The notes under the pieces are model-generated. The model saw nothing but the letters and a program-made list of their open reading frames with translations. It made no database searches and was not told where the DNA came from. The position numbers were made by a program, and so were the translations under genes. 64,000 bases of DNA from Streptomyces antnestii (GTDB taxonomy: Bacteria; Actinomycetota; Actinomycetes; Streptomycetales; Streptomycetaceae): NCBI RefSeq assembly GCF_004005495.1, contig NZ_RZYA01000021.1, positions 1-64,000 on the forward strand. The letters are read 5' to 3'. The first letter of the stretch is position 1. The number at the start of each line of letters is the position of its first letter. This document shows positions 25,342 to 33,756 of this stretch, piece after piece.

Positions 25342-26580
25342 CTACGCCCGTCCGGCGCCGTCCATCAGGGCCGCGGCGGTGAAGAGTTCGACGCCGACCG
25401 TGATCGCCGACTCGTCGGCGTCGAAGTCGCCCTGGTGCAGATCGCGTCCGCCGCGCTCGCCCGGGGTGCGCACGCCGAGGCGCGCCATGGTGCCCGGGAC
25501 GTGCTCCAGGTACCAGGAGAAGTCCTCGCCGCCGAGGCTCTGCTGGGTGTCCTCGACGGAGTGGGGGCCGCGGCGGGCGGTCATCGCGGCGTGCACCAGG
25601 TCGGTGACGTCCGGGTCGTTGACGACGGGCGGGACTCCGCGGATGTAGTTGATCTCCGACTTGGCGCGGTAGAGGTCGGCGATCTCCTGGATCGCGCCGT
25701 GCACCAGGTCGGGCGCCTGCCGCCAGGCGTCGAGGTCGAGGCAGCGCACCGTGCCGGACAGCTCCGCATGCTGCGGGATCACGTTGCACGCGTGCCCCGA
25801 CTCGATACGGCCCCAGGTCACGGCGAGACCCGAGCGGGCGTCGATGCGGCGGGCGACGAGCGCGGGGACCTCGGTGGCCACCTTCGCGGCGGCCGTCACG
25901 AGGTCGGTGGTGAGGTGGGGGCGCGCGGTGTGCCCGCCGGGCCCGTCGAGCGCGACCTCCAGGCGGTCGCAGGCCGAGGTGATCGCGCCGTGCCGAAGGC
26001 CGATCCGGCCCGCGTCGACCTTCGGGTCGCAGTGCACACCGATGATCCGGCCGACGCCTTCCAGCACACCGGACTCGATGGCGTCGGGCGCACCGCCGGG
26101 CAGCACCTCCTCGGCCGGCTGGAAGATCAGGCGTACGGGGTGCGGGAGCCGGCCCTGCCGGTGCAGCTCGGCGAGGACCAGGCCCGCGCCGAGCACGACC
26201 GTCGTGTGCACGTCGTGCCCGCAGGCGTGGGCCCGGTCCGGGACGGTGGAGCGGTAGGCGCAGCTCGTCTTGGTGTCCGGGATGGGCAGCGCGTCGATGT
26301 CGGCGCGCAGGGCGAGCATGGGACGCGTACCGTCCCGGTCCCCGATGTCACAGATGAGACCCGTGCCGATGTCGAGCACGCGGGGCGCGAGTCCGGCCTG
26401 CTCCAGGCGGGCGCGGATCGCGGCCGTCGTACGGAACTCCTGGTTGCCGAGCTCGGGGTGCATGTGCAAGTCACGCCGGAAGGCGACCAGTTCGGCACGC
26501 AGCTCCTCGGAGAGCGTGCCGGGCAGCGCCGCGGTGGGGGCCGCTTCCCCGGCCCTGTCGGCCTCGGACTCTCGGGACAT
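25342..26580 (-). CDS. M20-family amidohydrolase
   Basis: A 412-aa metallopeptidase-like amidohydrolase (M20D; hippurate/N-acyl-amino-acid hydrolase type). Metal-binding motifs are ACGHDVHTT, QPAEE and the later GVHCDP; ALRADIDALP is characteristic. ATG at 26580; a GTG four codons earlier is possible. It removes acyl groups from N-acylated amino acids or related amides; the exact substrate is unknown. It is a single unit, next to but not obviously part of the nucleoside regulon. Confidence 0.9.
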   Translation of the reverse strand: MSRESEADRAGEAAPTAALPGTLSEELRAELVAFRRDLHMHPELGNQEFRTTAAIRARLEQAGLAPRVLDIGTGLICDIGDRDGTRPMLALRADIDALPIPDTKTSCAYRSTVPDRAHACGHDVHTTVVLGAGLVLAELHRQGRLPHPVRLIFQPAEEVLPGGAPDAIESGVLEGVGRIIGVHCDPKVDAGRIGLRHGAITSACDRLEVALDGPGGHTARPHLTTDLVTAAAKVATEVPALVARRIDARSGLAVTWGRIESGHACNVIPQHAELSGTVRCLDLDAWRQAPDLVHGAIQEIADLYRAKSEINYIRGVPPVVNDPDVTDLVHAAMTARRGPHSVEDTQQSLGGEDFSWYLEHVPGTMARLGVRTPGERGGRDLHQGDFDADESAITVGVELFTAAALMDGAGRA

Positions 26581-26752
26581 CAGTCGGTTCACCCTTTGAA
26601 GGGTAGGCCGGGGCAGGGGGCAACGGCCTCACGATCAACAAAAGTTCAACCGGATTGGGGTAAGAAACCCGGCCGGAGTGCGCATGTATTTCACGCGGAG
26701 TGGGTACGAAGGCTCTTTCGCGCCGACTTGTGCTCGAGGCCCGGAATGGGCC

Positions 26753-27397
26753 TCATACACCACCCCCGGCCTCGCCTTCCCCTTCAACCGCACCCTCGTC
26801 CTTCACAGGCACGATGAACTCCGACGTGTCCAGTTCGAAGTCGAATGGTGTGGGTACGTGCAGGGGGCGACCGAATGGGAGTGTCGTACGGGACCTGTAG
26901 CCCTTGGGGGACGGGTCCCAGAAGGCGGTGGCCTCCGCGGCCTGCATATCGAGCACGAGGTAGACGGGAACGATCCGCCCGTACGTATCCAGCTTGTCGA
27001 GCCAGTCGACGTCCTTGGTGGACAGGGACGTCAGCTCGGCCACGAGGGAGAGCGCGGCTCCGTCGGCGTGACGGCCTTCGGCGTCGAAGGCGGCTTCGTC
27101 GGCGACGAAGAGATCGGGGCCGAAGCCGCGCCCACCGGCGGGGAAGGTGAAGAGAAAGGGGGAGGTCTCCGTGACCGTCCCTTCGGGCGCGCGGGCTTCC
27201 ACCTGCTTGCGCAGGCTCCGCATCGGGCGTAGATAGCGCAACTTCGACCACGGCGACACGACGATCTTCCCCCGGATGAGCTCGGCCTTGTAGCCGTCAG
27301 GCGTGTCCAGTTCCTCGACGATCCGGAGCATCTCCTCGAAGGCTCCGGTGGACGGGGAGCCATCTATGACTTTCGGCCGCTCGATCATGGCGGTCAC
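26753..27397 (-). CDS. Uma2/DUF820-family protein
   Basis: A 214-aa protein of the Uma2 (DUF820) restriction-endonuclease-like fold. The pattern YKAELIRGKIVVSP, then GPDLFVADEA and LVAELTSLSTKDVDWLDKL, supplies the E…D…E/K residues of the PD-(D/E)XK core. The GTG at 27397 has GGAGGA 5 bp upstream; an ATG three codons later is the alternative. Such genes are multicopy in Streptomyces and are often annotated as endonucleases without a known function. Confidence 0.85.
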   Translation of the reverse strand: MTAMIERPKVIDGSPSTGAFEEMLRIVEELDTPDGYKAELIRGKIVVSPWSKLRYLRPMRSLRKQVEARAPEGTVTETSPFLFTFPAGGRGFGPDLFVADEAAFDAEGRHADGAALSLVAELTSLSTKDVDWLDKLDTYGRIVPVYLVLDMQAAEATAFWDPSPKGYRSRTTLPFGRPLHVPTPFDFELDTSEFIVPVKDEGAVEGEGEAGGGV

Positions 27398-27528
27398 CGC
27401 GGTCCTCCGCTGCTTGCAGGGTGCATCGCTGCCTCCAAGGTAGCCCCGGGAGGGGGGCGCGGCCCGGTGCGTGCGCTCGACCACCCGGACGAGGTAACTC
27501 ACGGTGACGGCGGTGCGGCGCCGGGGCG

Positions 27529-27927
27529 TCACGCCATGGTCCTTCGATCGACCCCCGGACCGACCTCGAACCACAGCAGCTTTCCGCCCCGCCCGGGTAG
27601 GCCGTCTCCCAGCGGGAAGCCACCCCACGCCTGCGCGCAATGCCGTACGAGCATCAGTCCGCGCCCGCCGTCGGCTCCGCCCGGGACGGGCCGCGATGGC
27701 CCGCGTTGCCCGGGCGGCCTGTCGAACGGGGCGGGGATGTGCGGGCTGGTGTCCCACACGCCGACGCGCACGCCGGGGGCACCCTCGGTGCCGAGTGCGC
27801 GCAGGCGCAGGGCGGCAGGCCCCTTGGTGTGCCGGTAGGCGTTGGTGACCAGCTCGGACGTCAACAGCTCGGCGGGATCGAGCAGTTCACAAAGCCCGTA
27901 GGCCGGGAGCACGGCCCGCAAGGTCAT
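27529..27927 (-). CDS. HATPase_c regulatory protein, 5'-truncated
   Basis: An anti-sigma-kinase-like ATPase domain (RsbW/BldG-partner type): LLTSELVTNAYRHT is the N-box and GRGLMLVRHCA the G2 region. From the only start (ATG 27927) the product is 132 aa. The frame upstream still encodes the expected N-terminus (ALHLPHDPRTARIAR) but has no ATG, GTG or TTG before an in-frame stop at about 28040. There it merges with a permease fragment, so the native start was lost in a rearrangement. Probably non-functional or altered. Confidence 0.65.
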   Translation of the reverse strand: MTLRAVLPAYGLCELLDPAELLTSELVTNAYRHTKGPAALRLRALGTEGAPGVRVGVWDTSPHIPAPFDRPPGQRGPSRPVPGGADGGRGLMLVRHCAQAWGGFPLGDGLPGRGGKLLWFEVGPGVDRRTMA

Positions 27928-27963
27928 GCGGGCGATGCGCGCAGTGCGGGGGTCGTGGGGGAG

Positions 27964-28350
27964 GTGAAGGGCGGAACCAGTACTGGACGTAGAGTCCCAG
28001 GGCGTTGAGCTCGGCCGCGCTGGTGGCGAGGAGGAAGACGAACGCGTTCCATCCGTTCAGGAAGCCGGCGACGCGGTGGATGTACCGGTTCGAGTAGAGA
28101 TGTAGGCGCCCGAGACGGGCTCATCGACCGCCATCTCACCCAGCGCCCGCATGACGAAGTAAATCGCCACGGCCGCGACGGCGTATGTCAGGATGTTCGC
28201 CGCACCAGCGGTTCTGACAGCCCAACCCGAGCCGTAGAAGAGGCCCGTTCCGATCGCCCCGCCGATGGCGATCATCTGGATGTGCCGGATCTTGAGATCC
28301 CGTTTGAGGTTTTCCTTCTCGGACGCCGCTGACCCGCCCCGACACTTCAT
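27964..28350 (-). pseudogene. Amino-acid permease N-terminal fragment, frameshifted
   Basis: The first part reads LKRDLKIRHIQMIAIGGAIG through EMAVDEPVSGAYIS, the N-terminus of a GABA/lysine-type (APC) permease. A one-base deletion near 28097 then shifts the frame; the next frame continues NRYIHRVAGFLNGWNAFVF and on to GLYVQYWF. The fragment stops where the HATPase coding begins, near 27965. About 130 of about 480 permease codons remain. Confidence 0.85.
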
Positions 28351-28577
28351 CCGGCTCCCCGGCGTCCGTGGCTTCAACTCGACCATCGTCATGAAGAACG
28401 TGGTCAGCCCTCGCCCGCTCCCGGGCCGGCCGCCGCGCGAGCGCTCGCGCAAGGGCTCCGCAGTGTGACGGTGACTTCTGGAATACAACGGGGACCTGCG
28501 CATGGTGACCGTGACCGTCCTCGACCGCGGCCGTCCTCGGCCGGGGCGCGAGTATGCCGGTGGCACGCCTCGGCGTC

Positions 28578-28901
28578 CCGGAAACCCTCCGCGGCGGCGT
28601 TGCCGAAACAGCTCCCGGTCCTTCCCATGCTCTACCTGCCTCCCAACTCAGCTATTTTCGCGCGGAGTTGACTGGAGGTGTATTCCGGTCCGCGATCGCT
28701 GTGGATCGCACAGCCGGGTTCCAGCCGTCCCGTTCGGGCGGCCATGTCGAGTGCGTCGACGACGAGGTCGGCGCGGTGGTGGTCGGCCATCGAGCAGCCG
28801 ATTACCACGCGGGTGCGATCCGGCGAGGGCGCCGCGGTGGTGTCGGCCCGGGTCAGGCTGCGGCGGCCGGTGCGTCGGCTGATCCCGGCGATGTGTCCAC
28901 G
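28578..28901 (-). pseudogene. IS3-family transposase (orfB) remnant
   Basis: Reads GRRSLTRADTTAAP, then RVVIGCSMADHHRADLVVDA and HSDRGPEYTS, which are IS3 orfB integrase-core segments. The section that should hold the first catalytic Asp (WVGDITYI-like) is deleted. A TAG stands where homologues have Gln just before MGRTGSC (28630-28632). After NAAAEGF similarity ends. So there are three independent lesions: internal deletion, nonsense codon and 3' loss. Confidence 0.82.
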
Positions 28902-28902
28902 A

Positions 28903-29103
28903 TCAAGGGGAAGCTTCAATGAGCCGTTGCCCCGACGGCCCGAACGAAACGGTGGGCGACTGTTGCCACGTACAGCCTGACGTGGCAACAAACACGATCG
29001 CGGCCAGCACCTCACGATCACCATGCCGGAGCCGTCCACTGCACTGAGACTGCGAAGACGGCTCCGGGATCACCCGCTGAAACAACTCCCACAGCGGAAG
29101 CAA
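28903..29103 (-). pseudogene. IS5-family transposase N-terminal fragment
   Basis: Contains WELFQRVIPEP, RHGDREVLAAIVFVATSGCT and SFGPSG, the N-terminal segment of an IS4/IS5-type transposase with its HTH domain. Both ends are lost; the frame leaves homology after SFGPSG. It abuts the IS3 remnant directly, so one element probably inserted into or recombined with the other. Confidence 0.8.
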
Positions 29104-29112
29104 TTGCGGGCG

Positions 29113-29607
29113 CTACCGCGTGCTCTGCACCGGGTTGACCTGGAAGACTCCGCATGCCTTCAGGTGGAAGGGGATCAGCACGGACTGGAAGCTGGCCGGC
29201 GGAAAGACGCGGATGAACGTCGAGGTCGGCCGACAGGTCGGCACCACGCTCGGGTTGTTGGTGCGGATGGTGGCGAATGCCGAGTGGTGCGGGTGGACGA
29301 ACACGGTGGACACCGGGTGGGGGTTGCGGGTCGCCGGCGCGCCGATCTGGTGATGGTGCCTGTTCAGAAGGCTGACGCCCGGGTAGCCGCGCAGGACGCA
29401 GGTGTGCTGGGAGATGTTGGTGAACCGGATCGTGTGGAAGACCGATCCGGCGCCGCCAGTCGCCTGGCCGATGGACAGGTGCAGCTGGGCGACGTGGCAG
29501 GTGGGAGTCCTCGGCCGGGCCTGGGCGGTGGTGCCGACCGAGACGCCGGTGGCGGCGAGCAGAGCGGCGGATACCAGCGCCGTTGCGCGTCCGGAGATGG
29601 TGATCAT
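29113..29607 (-). CDS. Secreted DUF4232 protein
   Basis: A 164-aa secreted protein with a Sec signal peptide (MITISGRATALVSAALLAAT, cleavage near AQA-RP at about 31), followed by one DUF4232 domain with the usual TIRFTN-type strand and cysteines (CHV, CVLRGYPGV, CRP, ACGV). ATG 29607 has AAAGG upstream. It appears intact, although pseudogenes surround it. DUF4232 proteins are exported and of unknown function. Third-position bias is weaker than in the core genes of the window. Confidence 0.82.
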   Translation of the reverse strand: MITISGRATALVSAALLAATGVSVGTTAQARPRTPTCHVAQLHLSIGQATGGAGSVFHTIRFTNISQHTCVLRGYPGVSLLNRHHHQIGAPATRNPHPVSTVFVHPHHSAFATIRTNNPSVVPTCRPTSTFIRVFPPASFQSVLIPFHLKACGVFQVNPVQSTR

Positions 29608-29995
29608 GATGTACACCTTTGCGGCGGTGAAGGACGTCGGTCCCGTATCCGGCGGGACACGACCGGGGGGAGCCGGTGTACGGCTCGCCGTATGCCGTTG
29701 ACGGGGCACAGATCCCCACCCGCTCGGGGGCGCGGACCGGCCGGACGGCGCGGGTACCGCTATGGCTCTGAGGCCTTCAAGGCCAAGCAATACTTTACTA
29801 CCTGGCGCCCTCACCAGCATCTATGGCCGCAGGTGACCCGACCGGATCGGACCATGATCATGTCAGTGGCTGGTGACAGGATCCAGGGGCGCTGATCAAG
29901 GGATACGACGACGGCCCGCTGGTGGCGAGCGAATCACCGCTGACCCGCCCAGGCTTCTGGTCGAACTGCCTTCCCGCAATGTGCAACGACGGGGC

Positions 29996-30160
29996 ATGTA
30001 CCGAGCGGTGACGAGTATGTTCACCCTGATACGGATCCTGCTGATGGGCGACCGCGACAAGAACGCCGAAATCTTGGCGCTGCGCCACCAACTGGCCGTT
30101 CTGCAGCGGCAGATCGACAAGCCGAAGCTCACCTGGCCCGACCGCGACCTGCTGTGCCGC
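29996..30160 (+). pseudogene. Integrase/transposase N-terminal fragment
   Basis: MFTLIRILLMGDRDKNAEIL runs into ALRHQLAVLQRQ and WPDRDLL, the start of a common Streptomyces integrase-core transposase. Homology stops after about 45 codons and the frame ends in unrelated sequence. This is the third separate transposase family represented in 1.5 kb. Confidence 0.75.
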
Positions 30161-30379
30161 CGCCACGCCAAGGCCTCACCCAGGGCCATGTACGGCAGTT
30201 GCAGCAGCACTGGACCAACTGGCGTTGGCCGGAGCCGGCCGGCAGTCACCGGGCAGGCCCCTGCCGTCACCCCGACTGGCAGGGACTCACGACAGTGCTC
30301 ACACACAGCATGACCAGCACGGACAAGGTTGCGGGCACTTTAGAGGCGGGCGCAGGTGGGGCAGGGTTCGCCCGTACCG

Positions 30380-30560
30380 CCGTACCCCGACCCCAACCCC
30401 CGCCACCCCGAACGCCCCAGCCACCAGCACGGCGCTCACCCACACGGGAGCCCGGTAGCCCAGGTTCGTGGTCAGTGCGCGGCCGCCGAGCCATGGGCCC
30501 AGCGCCGCGCCCACGTTCAGTGCGGCGCCGTGGCGAACGCGCCCGCGAGGGTGGGGCTGT
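30380..30560 (-). pseudogene. MFS transporter C-terminal remnant
   Basis: Reads SPTLAGAFATA, then after a frameshift near 30515 GAALGPWLGGRALTTNLGYR and APVWVSAVLVAGAFG, matching helices 10-11 of a DHA1-type MFS drug exporter. It is cut at both ends and joined to a MarR fragment on its 5' side. Confidence 0.75.
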
Positions 30561-30633
30561 GGGAGACGCGTACAGGGACTGGGCGAGCCCAGATCCTCCG
30601 GAGTTCGGGGAACACCCCCGCCACCACCGTCGG

Positions 30634-30759
30634 GCCGCGGCGTTCCAGGCGGGCGACGAGGCCGGTGATGTTCGTCCTGTCGCAGCCGAGGAGGCGGGCC
30701 AGCTCACCGAAGGCAGGGGTCTCCTTCTTCAACTGGCGGAGAAGTTCGGCCTGTTGGAG
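30634..30759 (-). pseudogene. MarR-family regulator N-terminal remnant
   Basis: LNGLTLQQAELLRQLKKETP continues to FGELARLLGCDRTNITGLVA and RLERRG, the winged-helix core of a MarR regulator. There is no start codon in this frame near its 5' end, and the C-terminal half is replaced by sequence leading into the MFS remnant. A deletion probably fused regulator and transporter genes that used to be neighbours. Confidence 0.75.
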
Positions 30760-30776
30760 GGTCAGGCCATTTAGTT

Positions 30777-30806
30777 GACACCCTCGACTTTATGGCCGAG
30801 GGTGTC
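30777..30806. promoter_or_regulatory. Intact MarR-type operator
   Basis: Perfect 10-bp inverted repeat GACACCCTCG/CGAGGGTGTC with a 10-bp spacer, in the former divergent promoter between the broken MarR gene and the SDR gene. It overlaps TTGACA (30775-30780), a good -35 hexamer for the rightward SDR transcript. The operator outlived its regulator. Confidence 0.7.
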
Positions 30807-30843
30807 GGTCACTGCCTCAGTGGATCTTCCTTAGAAGCATTCC

Positions 30844-31575
30844 ATGACCGACCGCGTCGCCCTCGTGACCGGAGCCTCCCGCGGCATCGGCCGCGGCATA
30901 GCCGAGCGGCTCGGCGCGGACGGCGCGGCCGTCGTCGTCAACTACCGCTCGGACGCGGACGCAGCCGCCAAAGCCGTCGCCACGATCGAGGTGTCGGGCG
31001 GCCGGGCCACCGCCTTGCAGGGCGACGCCACCGAACTGGCCGAACTGCGCACCCTGTTCGACATCGCGGAGCGGGAGTACGGCGGCGTGGACGTCGTCGT
31101 CTGCAACGTCGGCATCGCCCGCTTCACGCCTATCGCCGAGACCAGCGACGACGACTTCGACGCGATCTTCCGTACGAACACCCGGGCCACGTTCCTCGCG
31201 CTGCGCGAGGCGGCGCGCCGGGTGCGCGACGGCGGCCGGATCGTCGTCATCTCCAGCGGCACCACCGTGCACCGGCGGCCCGGCGCCGGTGTCTACGGGG
31301 CGTCGAAGGCGGCGGGCGACGCGCTGATGCGCACCCTTGCCCACGAGCTCGGCCCGCGCCGCGTCACGGTCAACAGCGTGCTGCCCGGCGCCACCGACAC
31401 CGATGCCCTTGCCTCCCAGCTCCCCAAGCAGGCTCGCGCCGAGATCGCGGCCCGCACCCCGCTGGGGCGCCTGGGCCGGACCGACGACATCGCGGAGGTG
31501 GTCGGATTCCTCGCCTCCGACGCGGGCCGGTGGATCACGGGGCAGACGATCCACGCCTCTGGCGGGCTGTTCTGA
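30844..31575 (+). CDS. Short-chain dehydrogenase/reductase
   Basis: A 243-aa classical SDR. Cofactor motif TGASRGIG is at 9-16, with NVG in place of NAG (CNVGIA), catalytic Ser in VISSGT and YGASK with the catalytic Tyr and Lys; PGATDTD follows. An Arg/Ser pair after strand 2 (NYRSD) suggests NADPH. Resembles FabG-like oxidoreductases. It was probably repressed by the now-broken divergent MarR regulator, so expression may be constitutive. Confidence 0.92.
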   Translation: MTDRVALVTGASRGIGRGIAERLGADGAAVVVNYRSDADAAAKAVATIEVSGGRATALQGDATELAELRTLFDIAEREYGGVDVVVCNVGIARFTPIAETSDDDFDAIFRTNTRATFLALREAARRVRDGGRIVVISSGTTVHRRPGAGVYGASKAAGDALMRTLAHELGPRRVTVNSVLPGATDTDALASQLPKQARAEIAARTPLGRLGRTDDIAEVVGFLASDAGRWITGQTIHASGGLF

Positions 31576-31611
31576 CCCCGGCTCCGTACCTCAGCTGGGA
31601 GGCAGCGGCGG

Positions 31612-32442
31612 TCAGCCGACGATCGCGACCGGTGCGTCCCACGCGTCGCGGTCCACGGTGATCGCGTAACCGCCGCGCGACTCCTTGCTGTTCACCATGT
31701 ACTGGTGGGCGCGGCGGTGGCCGGTCCACTGGGTGGAGGCGAAGGGCCAGTCGGTCGTGGTGGTGTTGACCTTGTCCCAGAGCGCGTACCAGAGGATGTC
31801 CGGCAGGTCGGTGCGGTTCGTGGCGGTGGCGACGGCCTTGGCGCTGGAGCTGCGGAAGCCGTAGAAGCCGGCCCAGTAGCCCTTGGCGTGCACGGCCTTG
31901 TCCCAGGCGCGGACGTAGCTGAGGACCGCGTTGTTGCAGGACGTGTTCGTGGTGTCGTACGACTCCATGTCCAGGTAGAGCGCGGTGCCGGGCTTCATGC
32001 CGAGGGCGGTGGCCTTGGTGACGGCGTCGGTGCCGTCCGTGGTGCCGAGGGACGCGGCCGTGGTGGCGGTCATCTTCTCGGGGTTCGCGCCGGACTGGCA
32101 GGGCGGCTGGGCGCCCACGTAGAGCGGGACCAGTTTCCAGCCGGAGGCGCTGACCGACTTCACCCAGGACGCGGTGAGGTTGGGCTGGGCGCAGCCTCGG
32201 TTCTTGCCGCCCACGTAGACGGCGGCGGCTCCGTAGAAGCCGGTCTTCCATGCCTTCATGGCGGACAGGGAGGGGGCCGTACAGGTGTCGAAGGCGCGGC
32301 CGGTGTACGTCTGGGGTGTGGGGAGGGTGGTGGCCGTCGCGGTCTGGGCGACGATCGCTCCGGTGGCGGCGAGGGCCACGCCCGCGGCGGACCAGGTGAG
32401 GTAGCGGCGTCTCTTGGACTGGCGGTGTCGGGGGTGGGTCAC
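31612..32442 (-). CDS. DUF1906 (Rv2525c-like) secreted glycoside-hydrolase-like protein
   Basis: A 276-aa exported protein. N-terminal KRRRYLTWSAAGVALAA looks like a Tat signal (R-R-x-Y-L), as in the Tat substrate Rv2525c of the same family. The DUF1906 barrel begins at GRAFDTCTAPSLSAMKAW and includes AVYVGGKNRGC, LVPLYVGAQ and the acidic ALYLDMESYD. Related proteins act on, or sit in, the cell wall. GTG at 32442 has AGAGGAA upstream; the longer frame upstream adds a Pro-rich non-conserved part. Confidence 0.85.
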   Translation of the reverse strand: MTHPRHRQSKRRRYLTWSAAGVALAATGAIVAQTATATTLPTPQTYTGRAFDTCTAPSLSAMKAWKTGFYGAAAVYVGGKNRGCAQPNLTASWVKSVSASGWKLVPLYVGAQPPCQSGANPEKMTATTAASLGTTDGTDAVTKATALGMKPGTALYLDMESYDTTNTSCNNAVLSYVRAWDKAVHAKGYWAGFYGFRSSSAKAVATATNRTDLPDILWYALWDKVNTTTTDWPFASTQWTGHRRAHQYMVNSKESRGGYAITVDRDAWDAPVAIVG

Positions 32443-32584
32443 GGGGATTCGGGTTCCTCTGGCGCTGGATACGGGAGTGGGGGGTGCGGTGGGTTGGACC
32501 GCCCCCGGCCCCGTCGCGTTGCCCCGCACATGGCTATGTGATCACCAAGGTCTCACCAAGACGCACCCGGGCCGTGCCCGTACG

Positions 32585-33670
32585 TCAGACCGCCGGGGCG
32601 ACCGACGCGAGGCGGTGCACGTCGCGCGCCGTTCCGGTGACGCCCGAGAGGAAGCCCTGGGCGCGCGGTGAGGCGTTCTCCGTGAGCCAGGCCGGGTCGA
32701 TGTCGCAGACGGCGACGCGGACCTCGGTGCCGGCGAGGGCCAGGGGCAGGGTGTGGACGACCGTCGAGGGGAAGCTGAGGATCGTCCGGCCGATGGGGCC
32801 GCGGCGGGCGATCAGTTCGAGGGGCAGGTCGGGGCGGACCACTTCGAGGCCGGTCTCGATGGCGAGGCGGTGCAGTTTGTCGCTGCTCTCGCGGCGGTGG
32901 GCGAAGTAGCGGGTCGCGCCGTGGGCGCGGGCGAGGGCCCGGACGGCCTCCAGGTAGCGGTCCGGGTCGACGACGCCGGTCTCGACGAGGGACGTGCCGA
33001 CGAGGTCGGCGCCCTTCGTCATGCGGGGCGGGCCGAAGCGGGCGCGGGTCCAGGTGAAGTCGTTGCGGGTGACGCGGACGCCGTCGGGGACGGAGTCGAT
33101 GGGCATGGCCGAGAAGACCTCGACGGTGCGGCGCTCCCCGTCGGGGGTGAGGCGGCGGCGGGCGACGGCGGAGACGGGCGCGAACACGAGGTCGCGCGGG
33201 CCGGGGCGGCCGCCGCGGCGGTGCCAGCGCACGAGGCGTTCGCCGCGGGCGAGCTGGGAGACGAACTCCATGGTCGCGGTGCCGTCGTCGACGACGACGA
33301 GTTCGGCGGCGCGGGTGATCGTCAGGAGGAGCTGGACGTAACGGGAGAACGGGTCGCCTATGACGATCCGGGCGGCTCTGCGCAGCGGCCCTGCGAGTCC
33401 GCCGATGGTGTGGAAGGGGGCGGTGGCGCCGCCGCGGGCCTCCTCCCAGCGGACGGTGTGGCCCTCGTCGCGGGCGAGTTCGGCCATGCGGCGCAGCTGG
33501 CCACGGGTCATGGGGTCCGTGGGCGACAGGACGACGAGGGTGACCCGGTGGTCCGGGCCTATGTCGCCGGAGGCGCCGGCGAGATGCGCCCACTCCAGGA
33601 CGTTGAGGAGCTGGACGGGGCTCTCCACGAAACACAGGGTTCCGGAGCGTGCTGTTGACATGGACGGCAT
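32585..33670 (-). CDS. Sialyltransferase-like glycosyltransferase
   Basis: A 361-aa protein whose N-terminus (GTLCFVESPVQLLNVLEWA) matches the start of GT52-type/lipooligosaccharide sialyltransferase-like proteins. ELVVVDDGTATMEF and the later YFAHRRESSDK and FPSTVVHTLPLAL segments are also typical (D-D-G and H-R-x-E-S). It probably transfers a CMP-activated nonulosonic acid. ATG 33670 lies just after GGAGGG; an ATG three codons later is possible. It is the last gene of the leftward half of the cluster, after a strong hairpin. Confidence 0.75.
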   Translation of the reverse strand: MPSMSTARSGTLCFVESPVQLLNVLEWAHLAGASGDIGPDHRVTLVVLSPTDPMTRGQLRRMAELARDEGHTVRWEEARGGATAPFHTIGGLAGPLRRAARIVIGDPFSRYVQLLLTITRAAELVVVDDGTATMEFVSQLARGERLVRWHRRGGRPGPRDLVFAPVSAVARRRLTPDGERRTVEVFSAMPIDSVPDGVRVTRNDFTWTRARFGPPRMTKGADLVGTSLVETGVVDPDRYLEAVRALARAHGATRYFAHRRESSDKLHRLAIETGLEVVRPDLPLELIARRGPIGRTILSFPSTVVHTLPLALAGTEVRVAVCDIDPAWLTENASPRAQGFLSGVTGTARDVHRLASVAPAV

Positions 33671-33705
33671 GGGCCCTCCGTGGGACCTGTGGGGGTTGGG
33701 GGCCC

Positions 33706-33737
33706 GTGGGCCGGCGCCCGGCTGGGCGCCGGCCCAC
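33706..33737 (-). terminator. Hairpin between synthase and sialyltransferase genes
   Basis: Perfect 14-bp stem GTGGGCCGGCGCCC/GGGCGCCGGCCCAC with loop GGCT, 19 bp after the synthase stop and 36 bp before the transferase start. It may attenuate or end transcription, separating transferase dosage from precursor synthesis. Confidence 0.75.
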
Positions 33738-33756
33738 ACGGGCTGGCGTCGGACGG

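Noticed and set aside
23986..26817. 943-codon plus-strand frame opposite the BMP and M20 genes
   Set aside because: Shadow frame; both minus-strand genes have clear motifs and starts.
28404..28628. Separate small gene starting MGRTGSCFGNAAAEGF
   Set aside because: This is the in-frame continuation of the IS3 transposase past an amber codon, not an independent gene.
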